Shown: positions 24,702 to 32,793, numbered from the stretch's first letter. The stretch: DNA of 64,000 nucleotides from Nitrospirota bacterium (GCA_016212105.1 JACRHJ010000014.1:1-64000), one strand, 5' to 3'. The notes: generated from the sequence alone by a model not told the origin. Program-made: numbers and translations.

Positions 24702-24729
24702 TTGTAATCTCAGTTTTACGTGGTATAAT
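24702..24729 (+). promoter_or_regulatory. Promoter overlapping the start of the 24737 gene (leaderless)
   Basis: -35 TTGTAA (24702-24707), 16-nt spacer ending TGG, -10 TATAAT (24724-24729). The ATG begins 7 nt after the -10 box, at or within 1-2 nt of the expected start of transcription, and no ribosome binding site fits between them. Confidence 0.7.
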
Positions 24730-24736
24730 TTCCCGC

Positions 24737-26596
24737 ATGATTCAGGACATCCGCCTCCATGGCCAGATAAACGAAAAGGTCGAATACTACGTCACGGTAG
24801 CGGGCAGGAACATCTCAAACCGCTACTTCCACGAGATCGGCGAGAAGAAGGGCGACCCCTTCGTCCGTCTGTTCTCGTCGGGGAACGAGTACAAGATCAC
24901 CCCGTCCGGGATATCCTACCGCGCATTCGGCGGCAGCTTCTGCGAGTACATGTTCGGCATCGACCTCCCGAAGAAGGACCTCGTCAAGAAGGACGTCCTG
25001 AACCGCCTCGTCATGTACGGCGCGGTATACTCCGCCGAGACGGAGCGTATATCCTTCACCGAGGACCTCTACGGCGAGGAGGGCTTCGACCATGTCTTCT
25101 TCAACGGCCACGCGGTCGGCAACTACCACTTCTTCGTCCATACCGACGCGCCGGTCGCATCCCGCAGGAAGCGGCAGGAGTCTGTCCTCCGCGCGGTAGG
25201 AAAGTACCTGAAGCACACGGACAAGGTCGGCAAGGCGGACGACTCCGGGCTCATCCGCGACCTGTTCCTGGAGCTGAAGGAGGAGGACAGCATCCTCTTC
25301 CTGATACGCCTCGTCCACAGATACCACGACGAGTATTACCGCCTGTTCAGGGAGCTTTACTGGAAGACTCGCTCAGTGGACGAGGAGGGCTCGCTCAAGC
25401 TCGCCAAGATGGCCGAACTGTACGAGATCGACCGCTACCAGCAGGAGCGCATCAGGATAGACGTGATGTACAAGCACCCCGAGAACAAGCGCATCGTGGA
25501 CGAGTACAAGGGTATCCTCATCGACTGCTCCTACAAGAAGGAGCTCGACCACCAGGACATGGCCAAGCTTACTAGGCTCCGGACGCTCAGCATCCGGAAC
25601 AGGATCTCGCTGAACCTCTTCGACACGCTTGACGAGCTGCTTCTGAAGGGCAAGAAGATAAAGGAGTACAACGAGCCCGAGCACATCATGGAGACGCGCG
25701 CCATATTCGAGGGCTTGTTCCTGAAGGGCCACACCGGCGGCCACATGAACGACGAGGACCTCGTGAAGCTCCTGCACGCGAAGCACCAGTCGATAATGCA
25801 CCGGGACAACGCCTTCGAGGAGATACTCCTCGAGACCTGCCGCCTGACGGACGAGAAGGCGGCCGAGTCGAACGACATGTCGCTGTTCGAGAGCTTCGGC
25901 TACATCGTCACGTTCTTCGACCGGTTCGACACGACCTACGCGACCATAAGCAAGATATCGTTCATGGAGGACGCCGAGGTGCGGGAGGACCAGGTGAGGA
26001 GCCTCCTCGGCAACAAGAAGGCCTTCGACGAGGTCTCGCCAGGTCTCTTCCACGAGCTGTTCATACAGAGCGCGCTCCAGAACAAGTACATGACCAACTA
26101 CGGCCGCCTGAAGGTCGCCACGCTCTACCGTGGCGTGCTGGACATCGAGGAGGGCAACGCCTCGATCAAGGAGGTCCTGGAGCGGCTGAACGAGATAATA
26201 AGGGAGGAGCGTTACTACGCCGACGTCCACTCCTTCATGAAGGAGAAGATAAAGAAGTTCTACAGCGACCTCTCGGACAAAGAGTCGCAGGACCAGTTCA
26301 TCGCGGAGTCATGGAAGGAGATGCTGGATAAGCGGCTCATACCCGGCGACGCCCCGGAGAAGGTTTTCCGGAACGCGGTCATAAACATCCGCAAGGAGGC
26401 GTTCTACCTCAACAACATGCTGCCGCTCGTAATCGCCGGCAGCAACTCGAAGCTCCGTGAGGACTTCCTCGAAAACTCCGGCCTCGACCGCTTCTATGTA
26501 GAGGACCTCGAACGCGAATACTTCGAGAAGAACAACCTCAACACGATGCTCCTCGACAGGATACGCAAGGACCAGCAGGCCGCCTGCCAGGCCTGA
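24737..26596 (+). CDS. Large soluble protein of unknown function
   Basis: A 619-residue protein, MIQDIRLHGQINEKVEYYV at the start. The first 200 or so residues look mixed alpha/beta with many aromatic residues (RYFHEIGEKKGDPFVRLFSS, FFNGHAVGNYHFFVHTD). The rest is strongly helical and charged, rich in Glu, Lys and Leu (LLKGKKIKEYNEPEHIMETR, EVLERLNEIIREERYYADV). There are no signal peptide, membrane helices or nucleotide-binding motifs that I can see. I start at 24737 because TATAAT lies just before it; an upstream ATG at 24677 precedes the promoter. I do not recognise the family with certainty, although I recall similar uncharacterised proteins in Deltaproteobacteria. Confidence 0.85.
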   Translation: MIQDIRLHGQINEKVEYYVTVAGRNISNRYFHEIGEKKGDPFVRLFSSGNEYKITPSGISYRAFGGSFCEYMFGIDLPKKDLVKKDVLNRLVMYGAVYSAETERISFTEDLYGEEGFDHVFFNGHAVGNYHFFVHTDAPVASRRKRQESVLRAVGKYLKHTDKVGKADDSGLIRDLFLELKEEDSILFLIRLVHRYHDEYYRLFRELYWKTRSVDEEGSLKLAKMAELYEIDRYQQERIRIDVMYKHPENKRIVDEYKGILIDCSYKKELDHQDMAKLTRLRTLSIRNRISLNLFDTLDELLLKGKKIKEYNEPEHIMETRAIFEGLFLKGHTGGHMNDEDLVKLLHAKHQSIMHRDNAFEEILLETCRLTDEKAAESNDMSLFESFGYIVTFFDRFDTTYATISKISFMEDAEVREDQVRSLLGNKKAFDEVSPGLFHELFIQSALQNKYMTNYGRLKVATLYRGVLDIEEGNASIKEVLERLNEIIREERYYADVHSFMKEKIKKFYSDLSDKESQDQFIAESWKEMLDKRLIPGDAPEKVFRNAVINIRKEAFYLNNMLPLVIAGSNSKLREDFLENSGLDRFYVEDLEREYFEKNNLNTMLLDRIRKDQQAACQA

Positions 26597-26687
26597 CCGC
26601 TATACGTGCCGGGCCGGCACATTGGTCGGCCCATTCATATTAATCCAGCGACTAACTATGCATATGTATCCGACAAAAACAAAGTCG

Positions 26688-26787
26688 CTGGATTCCCGCT
26701 GGAGTTTACCCCGGTTCGCATAAAGCCGGGGCGGGAATGACTTTTAGTTGCGTGTCTCCCCGTGCTTGACACGGGGCCCAGGAAGTT
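26688..26787. repeat. Nested hairpin repeat plus CCCCGTGCTTGACACGGGG element
   Basis: CTGGATTCCCGC..GCGGGAATGAC (26688-26741) encloses an inner hairpin CCCCGG..CCGGGG in place of the usual short loop. The CCCCGTGCTTGACACGGGG element follows at 26757-26787. The same pair occurs at 41802-41900. The rest of this 250-nt gap, including a GTGCCGGGCCGGCAC palindrome near 26607, has no gene. Confidence 0.85.
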
Positions 26788-26846
26788 CTCATATATTCAC
26801 CGGGTCAACAATTACCTTTTCGAGACACGAACACGCCTCACGGCCC

Positions 26847-28304
26847 CTATCCCGACAGCTTCTCCCTGACAAACCTCAGCGCGTCCGCCCTGTCACTTAT
26901 CACGCCTTCGGCCCTCATCTCGTCCACGCCTTCGAGCAGTTCCCTGAACACCGGACCAGGCTCCAGGCCGAACACGTCTATCAGGTCCCGGCCCGTGACA
27001 AGCGGCTCAACCCGCGCCCTGGCGTACTCGCCGTAGTAGTACTCCGCAATTACCGGCACCAGCCCCTCGACGTCCGTCGCCGTCTCCTCGGCCCTCTCCC
27101 TCGTCGCCATAGCGTCAGCGAGCGCGACTATCAGCGACGCCGGGAGTTCCTCTCCCATGTCCCTGACGTACCGGTATACCGCACGCCTCGACGGTGCTCC
27201 GTGTGTAAGGTGGAGCGGCCTCATATGCCCCCTCGTTACAGCCGCAAGCGCGCGTGACGCCCTCTCGGACATCTTCAGGCGGGAGGCTATGGCCTCGCAC
27301 ATCAGAGCGCCCGCCTCTTCGTGGCCAGTATACCTCAACCTGCCTTCCTCGCGCCTCAGGCATGAAGGCTTGCCCACGTCGTGCAGGAACGCGCACAGCT
27401 TGACCAGGCCGCGCGCCGAGAGGCCGCCGTCCAGCCTGGCGTCGAGATAGCCTGACACCTCGGCGGCGCGCCCGCCGAACCATCGGCCAGGGTCGGACGA
27501 GACCTCCTCAGCATACTCCATCGCCTTCAGGGAGTGCTCCAGCAGACCGTACGCGTGCGGCTCGCCCTGCGGCACGCCTTCCATGCCGCCCGCCTCTGGC
27601 ATGACCTCACAGAGAACCCCGGCTCCGAACATGGCCCGGAACGCAGCCACCGCGCGTCCCCCCTCGATGACGGCGTACAGCTCGTCACGCACGCGTTCCG
27701 CCGAAACCTTTGTAATGGATGGCGCATGTTCCCGGATACAAGATAGCGTCTCTCTGTCTATACTGAACCCGAGCTGGCCCGCGAACCGGAACGCCCGCAT
27801 GGCCCTCAGAGGGTCCGCCTCGAACACCGTACTGCCGAGCGCGCGGATGACCCCAGCCTGAATGTCCCCGCGCCCGCCGTAAGGGTCAATTATCGCGCCG
27901 TCATTCTCCCCTCTCCTCCCGGGAGAGGGGCCGGGGGTGAGGGAGGGCCTTTGCTCCTTCAGCTCGATGGCCATCGCGTTGACCGTGAAGTCACGCCCGG
28001 CGAGGTCCGCCTCTATGCCGCCCTTCAAAGGCGATATGTCCACCTGCGCCAGCCTGCCGTCCTTCACCGTCACACGCCATACGTCGCGCTCCGGGTCCAT
28101 CAGGAAGGCGGTGCCGCCAAGTACTTCAGCGAGCTCCTCCACGACCGGGCGCACGTCTCCGCCTACCACGAGGTCGATGTCGCCAACCGTCCGTCCCGTC
28201 AGCATGTCCCTTACCGTCCCGCCCACGACGTATGCAGGCATCCCGGGGAACGACTCCGCGAAGGTTTCGCTTATTGTATTCAGTATATCCAACGTTTGTC
28301 TCAT
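26847..28304 (-). CDS. cca: CCA-adding tRNA nucleotidyltransferase with HD domain
   Basis: The N-terminal nucleotidyltransferase has YVVGGTVRDMLTGR and the metal site GDIDLVVGGD; the RNA-binding region has ADPLRAMRAFRFAGQLGFSI; an HD phosphohydrolase-like domain follows with LCAFLHDVGKPS. Family members add or repair tRNA 3' CCA. This role looks dispensable for the four tRNAs here, which encode CCA. A stretch of about 15 residues (PSLTPGPSPGRRGEN) between the metal site and IIDPYGGRGDIQAG is a translated copy of an interspersed DNA repeat. I start at the ATG at 28304, right after a TATAAT box; a TTG at 28322 would lie upstream of that box. Confidence 0.9.
   Translation of the reverse strand: MRQTLDILNTISETFAESFPGMPAYVVGGTVRDMLTGRTVGDIDLVVGGDVRPVVEELAEVLGGTAFLMDPERDVWRVTVKDGRLAQVDISPLKGGIEADLAGRDFTVNAMAIELKEQRPSLTPGPSPGRRGENDGAIIDPYGGRGDIQAGVIRALGSTVFEADPLRAMRAFRFAGQLGFSIDRETLSCIREHAPSITKVSAERVRDELYAVIEGGRAVAAFRAMFGAGVLCEVMPEAGGMEGVPQGEPHAYGLLEHSLKAMEYAEEVSSDPGRWFGGRAAEVSGYLDARLDGGLSARGLVKLCAFLHDVGKPSCLRREEGRLRYTGHEEAGALMCEAIASRLKMSERASRALAAVTRGHMRPLHLTHGAPSRRAVYRYVRDMGEELPASLIVALADAMATRERAEETATDVEGLVPVIAEYYYGEYARARVEPLVTGRDLIDVFGLEPGPVFRELLEGVDEMRAEGVISDRADALRFVREKLSG
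27905..27943. repeat. Interspersed repeat inserted in frame inside cca
   Basis: CCCCTCTCCTCCCGGGAGAGG followed by GGCCGGGGGTGAGGGA is the same family as the intergenic copies at 2848 and 49704. It keeps the reading frame open and adds about 15 residues to the protein. Confidence 0.9.
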
Positions 28305-28310
28305 GTAGAT

Positions 28311-28316
28311 ATTATA
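28311..28316 (-). promoter_or_regulatory. -10 box just upstream of cca (leaderless start)
   Basis: Minus strand TATAAT lies 6 nt before the ATG at 28304 and there is no ribosome binding site. No clear -35 is visible because the region overlaps the porin terminator. Confidence 0.55.
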
Positions 28317-28321
28317 GCGCA

Positions 28322-28360
28322 AAACAAAAAAACCGGCCCCGCTTTCGCGGGGCCGGCCCT
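28322..28360 (-). terminator. Rho-independent terminator of the porin gene
   Basis: Minus strand: a 10-bp stem CCGGCCCCGC/GCGGGGCCGG with a GAAA loop is followed by TTTTTTTG. It lies 30-68 nt after the porin stop and abuts the cca promoter. Confidence 0.92.
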
Positions 28361-28389
28361 TTACACTTGCATCAAGCGGAAAGACTTGC

Positions 28390-29925
28390 TTAGAACTTCA
28401 CGGTCAGCTTCGCCGTGGCGCCCCAGGCGTCGTCGGTCTTCAGCTTGCCGGACGAGGTGCCGTCCTGCGTGATGGTGCTGGCAAAGGAATTCTCATGGCC
28501 TTCGAACTCATAGTAGTCGCCGGTGAAGAGGTAGCCACCGTTGAGGTCGAACTTCAGGTTCGAGTAGAGTTCGTAGCCGACGTGGCCGTCGATCTCCCAG
28601 CCGAGGTCGTGGGACTGCGCATGGGTCATGGTCTTCGCGGCGCTCAGGTAGAGCACGTCCATGTCGACCTTGACCTTCTCGGTGACGGGCATGCCGCCGG
28701 AGAGCTTGACATAGAAGGTGTTGGCAAGGCCGATGCCGCCGAAGCCGTCGCCGAAGCCCAGGCCGCCGCCGGAGCCGAGCGGGCCCTGGCCGATCTTGTC
28801 ATTGTAGAGGTACGCGTAGTTGTACGAGGTGCTGTTGTACGGGGTGTAGTACGCGTGGTCCATGTCGGCGGCATTGCCGGCCGTGTTGAGGGTGGTCGCG
28901 ACGACACTGCCGGAACCCGGGTTGTAGAACAGGTTGACGTCGGACCTGTTGTTACCGGAGCCGTACGCGGTCTCGAGGCCGACAGTAACGTTGGAGAACT
29001 TCATGCTGCCACCGAGCATGGCGGCGTAGGCGTCGATCTGGTAGTCCTTCGTGTTGGCAAGGATGGACTCGACGTTGACGTGCAGCCAGTCGAACTCGCC
29101 CTTGTAGGTGATGCCGGAGAGGACGCCGTCGAAGACGAGCGCGGTGTTGGTGGCCGTGATGTCGCCGTCGCGGGTGGCGGTGGCGGAGCCCGGCGCGCCT
29201 ATCGTCGCGTTGTCACTGACGAACGTGAAGTTGACGCCGACGGTGTTGTTCTCACACCAGGTGTAGTTCGCGAGGGCGGCATAGAAGTCCGCGTCGCTGG
29301 TGGACCTGGAACCCGCACCCGGGGTGCTGCCGGTCGGGGTCTGGCCGGGGGCAACGAACGCGCCGCCGCCGTACCTGTTGGCGATGTTGGCGCGAGCCGG
29401 GGCGAAGCCGAAGGCCTCGGCGCCCTTGACAAACGCGGCCGCGAGGAGGAGCTCAGGCATCGGCTTGCTGTAGAGCAGGATGGCGTCAGAGCCGTAGCGG
29501 CTCGTGTCCAGCCATATGCCGTGGCCGAGGGCCAGCGGCTGGTGGCCGACCTTCATGCCTATCGGGAGGCCCGGTATCATGAAGTTCATCCACGCCTGGC
29601 GGATGCTGAGCGACTTGTCGTTGTGGTTCAGGTAGGTCGCGAGGTTGGTGGTGTACTGCGGGTCAAGGCCCCACCTGTCGGTGGCGCCGTCGAGCTCGAT
29701 AAGGGCCTCGACGCCGTCCGCCAGCTTGGCGTTGACGTTCAGGAGCACCCTGTTGGCAAAGAAGTTCTGGTTTGTGTAGCTGTCGGCGCCTTCCTGAAGG
29801 TTCAGGTTGCTCCAGGTCTCGTAACGTGTAACCATCTTGCCGCCGACGGTAACCTCGGCGACCGCTATGGAAGCGGTGGCCACGGTCATGATGCCGACGA
29901 GCAGTGCCAATACGAATTTCTTCAT
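28390..29925 (-). CDS. Outer-membrane beta-barrel porin
   Basis: A 511-residue protein with a typical signal peptide (MKKFVLALLVGIMTVATASI, cut after AVA) and a beta-rich mature part: VTVGGKMVTRYETWSNLN, many alternating hydrophobic strands, Gly/Asn/Asp-rich loops and a C-terminal strand ending in Phe (GATAKLTVKF), the usual BAM recognition signal. It is probably a general or alginate-export-type porin; the substrate is unknown. I start at 29925 because AGGAGG lies upstream and the signal peptide begins there; the frame is open for another 79 codons but those lie in the leader. It has its own strong promoter and terminator, so it is likely highly expressed. Confidence 0.9.
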   Translation of the reverse strand: MKKFVLALLVGIMTVATASIAVAEVTVGGKMVTRYETWSNLNLQEGADSYTNQNFFANRVLLNVNAKLADGVEALIELDGATDRWGLDPQYTTNLATYLNHNDKSLSIRQAWMNFMIPGLPIGMKVGHQPLALGHGIWLDTSRYGSDAILLYSKPMPELLLAAAFVKGAEAFGFAPARANIANRYGGGAFVAPGQTPTGSTPGAGSRSTSDADFYAALANYTWCENNTVGVNFTFVSDNATIGAPGSATATRDGDITATNTALVFDGVLSGITYKGEFDWLHVNVESILANTKDYQIDAYAAMLGGSMKFSNVTVGLETAYGSGNNRSDVNLFYNPGSGSVVATTLNTAGNAADMDHAYYTPYNSTSYNYAYLYNDKIGQGPLGSGGGLGFGDGFGGIGLANTFYVKLSGGMPVTEKVKVDMDVLYLSAAKTMTHAQSHDLGWEIDGHVGYELYSNLKFDLNGGYLFTGDYYEFEGHENSFASTITQDGTSSGKLKTDDAWGATAKLTVKF

Positions 29926-30127
29926 CTTTATTCTCCTCCTTGTGTACCCTGCCATAAATGAGTCATCTAAACTACTTGTGAATTGCCGTTTACTGCGAAC
30001 TTCGGATGTGTTTAGACTATCACCCTCCTTTCGATGGTAGCTGAACATTGAGTCAGAAATTCCTTGTACGTCACCCCTTTGAAGGCTGTTAAAACAGGCA
30101 CGATTAAACGCCATTAATGCCAATAGT
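29926..30127 (-). promoter_or_regulatory. Long (about 200 nt) 5' leader of the porin mRNA
   Basis: The distance from the predicted transcription start (about 30127) to the ATG is about 200 nt. The leader holds a second strong Shine-Dalgarno-like GAAAGGAGGGTGA near 30030 that is not followed by a usable ORF. It may be a target for a small RNA or a translational regulator. This is inference from length and sequence only. Confidence 0.4.
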
Positions 30128-30133
30128 TGCGGA

Positions 30134-30162
30134 ACTATAGCATCGGCTATCTTTTTTGTCAA
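30134..30162 (-). promoter_or_regulatory. Strong sigma-70-type promoter of the porin gene
   Basis: Minus strand: a perfect -35 TTGACA (30157-30162), 17-nt spacer, -10 TATAGT (30134-30139). About 40 nt upstream is the palindrome ATATTGCAATAT (30203-30214) within CTGATA..TATCAG, a possible operator. I see nothing else in 30220-30400. Confidence 0.85.
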
Positions 30163-30402
30163 GATATTTTTGCCGATTCAAGCCGCCCTATCTGCTCTGA
30201 TAATATTGCAATATCAGTGCCAAACGCACGGTTCTGTCATCAACTGCTCAAATCGTCCGGAAATGCAGCCGTTATCGGCCTCACGGGCATACGTAGGTAC
30301 GAAATCCCGTGTACGCCGGGATGCGGCATGTGTCCTATTCGCAACACCGGACCGGCCGCGTGTGTTGCATCAGCGCCACATTTCGGTGATTTGCATTCCC
30401 TG

Positions 30403-31371
30403 TTAAGCCTTCCGCGCGTCCCGGGAATCCGGTTTTTTCCTCAGCTTCCTGAAGTCCACCCATGTGTCGAACAGGCCGACCGCCCACATCGTCAGGAACA
30501 GGTACGGCTGGAGCAGCACCATCGCCCAGAGCAGTATCCGGAAACCGCGCGGCATCTTCAGCCGGCCTATCAGGTATGATACAATCCCGATGCCCTGGAA
30601 GAGGTAGACCAGCGCGAAGACCGCGAGTACGTTGCCCGCCGCGACCCTGAGGACATGCACGTCCGGAATCATCAGGAAGCCCGGTATTATCACGCCCCAG
30701 ACAGCGTGGTCCGGCGCGACCCAGTTGGCGAGCCCCTCGCCCTCCGCGCGGGCTTTTACCAGCCCGGCCTTTACCGCGTACCGCCTGAGCAGGGCATGGG
30801 ACATCACGCACGTCGCGGTCATAGTGTAAAACGCGACCGCCACAAGGCCGTCCGTCATGACGCGCATCCAGAGCTTCACCGTAGGGAGCGCCGCGTCTAT
30901 ATCCGCCTGCGACATGCCGAGCCGTTTGTACATCCCGACCGCGCGGCTGACCGATGCGTCCATGTCCTTCGCCGCGATTGCCCACGGGTCCACGCCGTTA
31001 GCGAGGAAGTACACGGCCAGCACCGCCCCGACGGACAGCGCGGGTATCAGCGTGCCCCGCAGGAGCGTCCTGTCGTCCGGCTCGCCCGCGGACATCGAGA
31101 CGCCGAGCGCGTTGCCGCAGATGACCAGCGCCGCGACCACGGCGAACAGCCCCACCGAGCCGCCACCGGCAAGGGCGAGCGCGGCGCAGACAGACGCGGC
31201 TACGGCGAAGTTCCCCACGCCGTACCTGAGACGCGCGTAAGCGAGAGGCGCGGGGAGCACGGCCAGCAGCAGCGGCATGAACGGCGACGCCGCCATGATG
31301 GCGAGCGCGACCATCCCCGGCGCGGAGCGGCCGAACTTGCTTTCAGTTGGGTTCGATGAGGGAAGGTTCAT
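30403..31371 (-). CDS. DUF2232-like multipass membrane protein
   Basis: A 322-residue protein with about eight hydrophobic segments (for example VALAIMAASPFMPLLLAVLP, YAVKAG after MSHALLRR, NVLAVFALVYLFQGIGIVS). Its position directly after rpsR is where DUF2232/YybS-type proteins occur in many Deltaproteobacteria and Firmicutes, usually before rplI. Function is unknown. A terminator hairpin separates it from rpsR, and no good ribosome binding site precedes the ATG, so expression may be low or the start may be the internal ATG at residue 20. No rplI follows. Confidence 0.75.
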   Translation of the reverse strand: MNLPSSNPTESKFGRSAPGMVALAIMAASPFMPLLLAVLPAPLAYARLRYGVGNFAVAASVCAALALAGGGSVGLFAVVAALVICGNALGVSMSAGEPDDRTLLRGTLIPALSVGAVLAVYFLANGVDPWAIAAKDMDASVSRAVGMYKRLGMSQADIDAALPTVKLWMRVMTDGLVAVAFYTMTATCVMSHALLRRYAVKAGLVKARAEGEGLANWVAPDHAVWGVIIPGFLMIPDVHVLRVAAGNVLAVFALVYLFQGIGIVSYLIGRLKMPRGFRILLWAMVLLQPYLFLTMWAVGLFDTWVDFRKLRKKPDSRDARKA

Positions 31372-31384
31372 AAAATGCCAAGTC

Positions 31385-31420
31385 CCGCCCTTTTGGAAAA
31401 GGGCGGCCCGAAAACTTTTG
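31385..31420. repeat. Palindromic repeat, second copy of the 902 element
   Basis: CCGCCCTTTT/AAAAGGGCGG followed by CCCGAAAACTTTTG matches the copy at 902-937. Confidence 0.6.
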
Positions 31421-31426
31421 TGAGGT

Positions 31427-31474
31427 TAAAAAAAGACGGCCCCGTCCCGCGCCTTTAATCGCGTTACGGGGCCG
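31427..31474 (-). terminator. Terminator after rpsR
   Basis: Minus strand: CGGCCCCGT..ACGGGGCCG stem with a 20-nt middle that can pair further, followed by TCTTTTTTTAA. It lies 30-77 nt after the rpsR stop and upstream of the DUF2232 gene. Confidence 0.8.
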
Positions 31475-31503
31475 GTCATGACTGATGGCGCGTGGTGCCG
31501 CCT

Positions 31504-31743
31504 TTAGAACCTCTCGCCGACAAACGGCAGCAGGGCGATGTTCCTCGACCTCTTTACAGCGGTCGTTATCTCCCTCTGGTGCTTGGCGCAGTTGCCGGTG
31601 ATCCTGCGGGGTATAAGCTTGCCCCTGTCGGTCACGTAGCCCCTGAGGGTCTTGGTGTCCTTGTAGTCTATGTAGGGTATCTTGTCCGCGCAGAAGTGGC
31701 AGACCTTCTTCCTCTGGAAACGCCTTCTCTTTTCGGGCTGCAT
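31504..31743 (-). CDS. rpsR: 30S ribosomal protein S18
   Basis: S18 binds with S6 on the platform of the small subunit. The 79-residue product has [37 protein letters not shown] and [15 protein letters not shown], as expected. GGAGG precedes the ATG. It is third in the rpsF-ssb-rpsR operon, with a terminator after it. The pair CHFC suggests a zinc-binding form, although the later cysteine pattern is partial. Confidence 0.98.
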   Translation of the reverse strand: MQPEKRRRFQRKKVCHFCADKIPYIDYKDTKTLRGYVTDRGKLIPRRITGNCAKHQREITTAVKRSRNIALLPFVGERF

Positions 31744-31804
31744 TGTGCCTCCAAAATTTTATTGAGGGACAGCCGTGACTCTCGTCAGGCAGCCCCGGTT
31801 TGTG

Positions 31805-32194
31805 TTAGAACGGGATGTCCCCTTCGTCTATCATCTCGTCCGGCGCGTCCGAACCGCCGCCGCCCTGCCTCTTGGGCATGAACTGGACGGTGTTCGCGAC
31901 CACCTCGACCTTGCTCCTCTTCTGGCCGTCGTCCGTCTCCCAGCGCCTCTGCTGGAGCCGGCCCTCGACGAGTATGCCGCTGCCCTTGTTCAGGTACTGG
32001 CCGCAGTTCTCGGCGGTCTTGCCGAAGACGACTATGTCGAAGTAGCCGACCTCCTCGCGGTTCTCCTCGCCCTGCTTGTAACGCCTGTTGACGGCGATGG
32101 AGAGGTTGGCCACCGCGGTGCCGCTCGGGTTGTACCGGAGCTCCGGGTCGCGCGTGAGGTTGCCTATCAGGATGACCTTGTTGAAGTTGACCAT
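31805..32194 (-). CDS. ssb: Single-stranded DNA-binding protein
   Basis: SSB coats single-stranded DNA in replication and repair. The OB fold runs from FNKVILIGNLTRDPELRY to VEVVANTVQFMPKR, and the protein ends with the partner-binding tip DEGDIPF. At 129 residues it has an unusually short linker (about 15 residues). AGGAGA precedes the ATG. It sits between rpsF and rpsR, an order common in bacteria. Confidence 0.97.
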   Translation of the reverse strand: MVNFNKVILIGNLTRDPELRYNPSGTAVANLSIAVNRRYKQGEENREEVGYFDIVVFGKTAENCGQYLNKGSGILVEGRLQQRRWETDDGQKRSKVEVVANTVQFMPKRQGGGGSDAPDEMIDEGDIPF

Positions 32195-32211
32195 GTCTTC
32201 TCCTAAGGTGT

Positions 32212-32625
32212 CTATTCCCCGGTCTCGGAAGTCTCTTCGGCCGGGGCTTCACCAGCCTCCGCCGCCGCCTCGCCGGCCGCCTCTGCCGCCGCGGCTTCCG
32301 CCGCGCGCGACTCGGCCAATGCCTGCTGCACGAGCGCTTCCTTCTCGAGCCTTATCGTCATGTACTTGATGACCGACTCTGTCAGCTTGTAGTTACGCTC
32401 GAGTTCCGCGACCGTCTCCGGCCCGCCCTTGAACTGGAACAGTATGTACTCGCCCTTCTTGTGCTTGCCTACCTCGTAGGCCAGCTTCCTCTTTCCCCAC
32501 TTCTCCACCTTCACGAACTCACCGCCGTGGCTGGTGACGACGTCCTGCATGCGCGTCGACACCTTCTCGGATTCGGCCTCGTCAAGGGTGGGGGCAAGGA
32601 TGAAAATCGACTCGTAATCCCTCAC
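32212..32625 (-). CDS. rpsF: 30S ribosomal protein S6
   Basis: S6 is the partner of S18. The 137-residue protein starts VRDYESIFILAPTLDEAE from a GTG that has AGGAGG 8 nt upstream; longer starts lie upstream of the promoter. Family motifs KWGKRKLAYEVGKHKKGEYI and YMTIRLEKEALVQ are present, and the C-terminus is a 35-residue Ala/Glu-rich tail, as in some other S6 proteins. It heads the rpsF-ssb-rpsR operon. Confidence 0.97.
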   Translation of the reverse strand: MRDYESIFILAPTLDEAESEKVSTRMQDVVTSHGGEFVKVEKWGKRKLAYEVGKHKKGEYILFQFKGGPETVAELERNYKLTESVIKYMTIRLEKEALVQQALAESRAAEAAAAEAAGEAAAEAGEAPAEETSETGE

Positions 32626-32652
32626 CGTTACTACCTCCTCTTGGATAATAAA

Positions 32653-32704
32653 GCCCCCGCGCCAGTGGCGGGAGCAAGGAGCCTGGCCCCCATGGGCCAA
32701 ACAG
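32653..32704 (-). promoter_or_regulatory. Structured rpsF leader (possible S6:S18 regulatory site)
   Basis: Between the predicted start (about 32707) and the rpsF RBS, two hairpins are visible: GGCCCATGGGGGCC (near 32684-32697) and GCTCCCGC/GCGGGGGC (32653-32675), followed by TTTATTATCC. S6:S18 is known to autoregulate through rpsF leaders with a CCG motif; assignment here is inference. Confidence 0.4.
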
Positions 32705-32713
32705 AAGTTAAGA

Positions 32714-32742
32714 TTAATAGCATAAAGGGGGGGAGAATGCAA
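32714..32742 (-). promoter_or_regulatory. Promoter of the rpsF-ssb-rpsR operon
   Basis: Minus strand: -35 TTGCAT (32737-32742), 17-nt spacer, -10 TATTAA (32714-32719). Predicted start near 32707. Confidence 0.55.
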
Positions 32743-32793
32743 GAAGTTTATGTGGGGCTGGTACTTTGCGGCTACCTAATAATAACGGTTTAT

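Noticed and set aside
24556-24738. 60-codon minus-strand ORF between ald and the 24737 gene
   Set aside because: It overlaps two divergent promoters and a repeat, with no recognisable product.
29926-30162. Upstream 79-codon extension of the porin
   Set aside because: It spans the -35 and -10 boxes and would place residues before a standard signal peptide; AGGAGG supports 29925.
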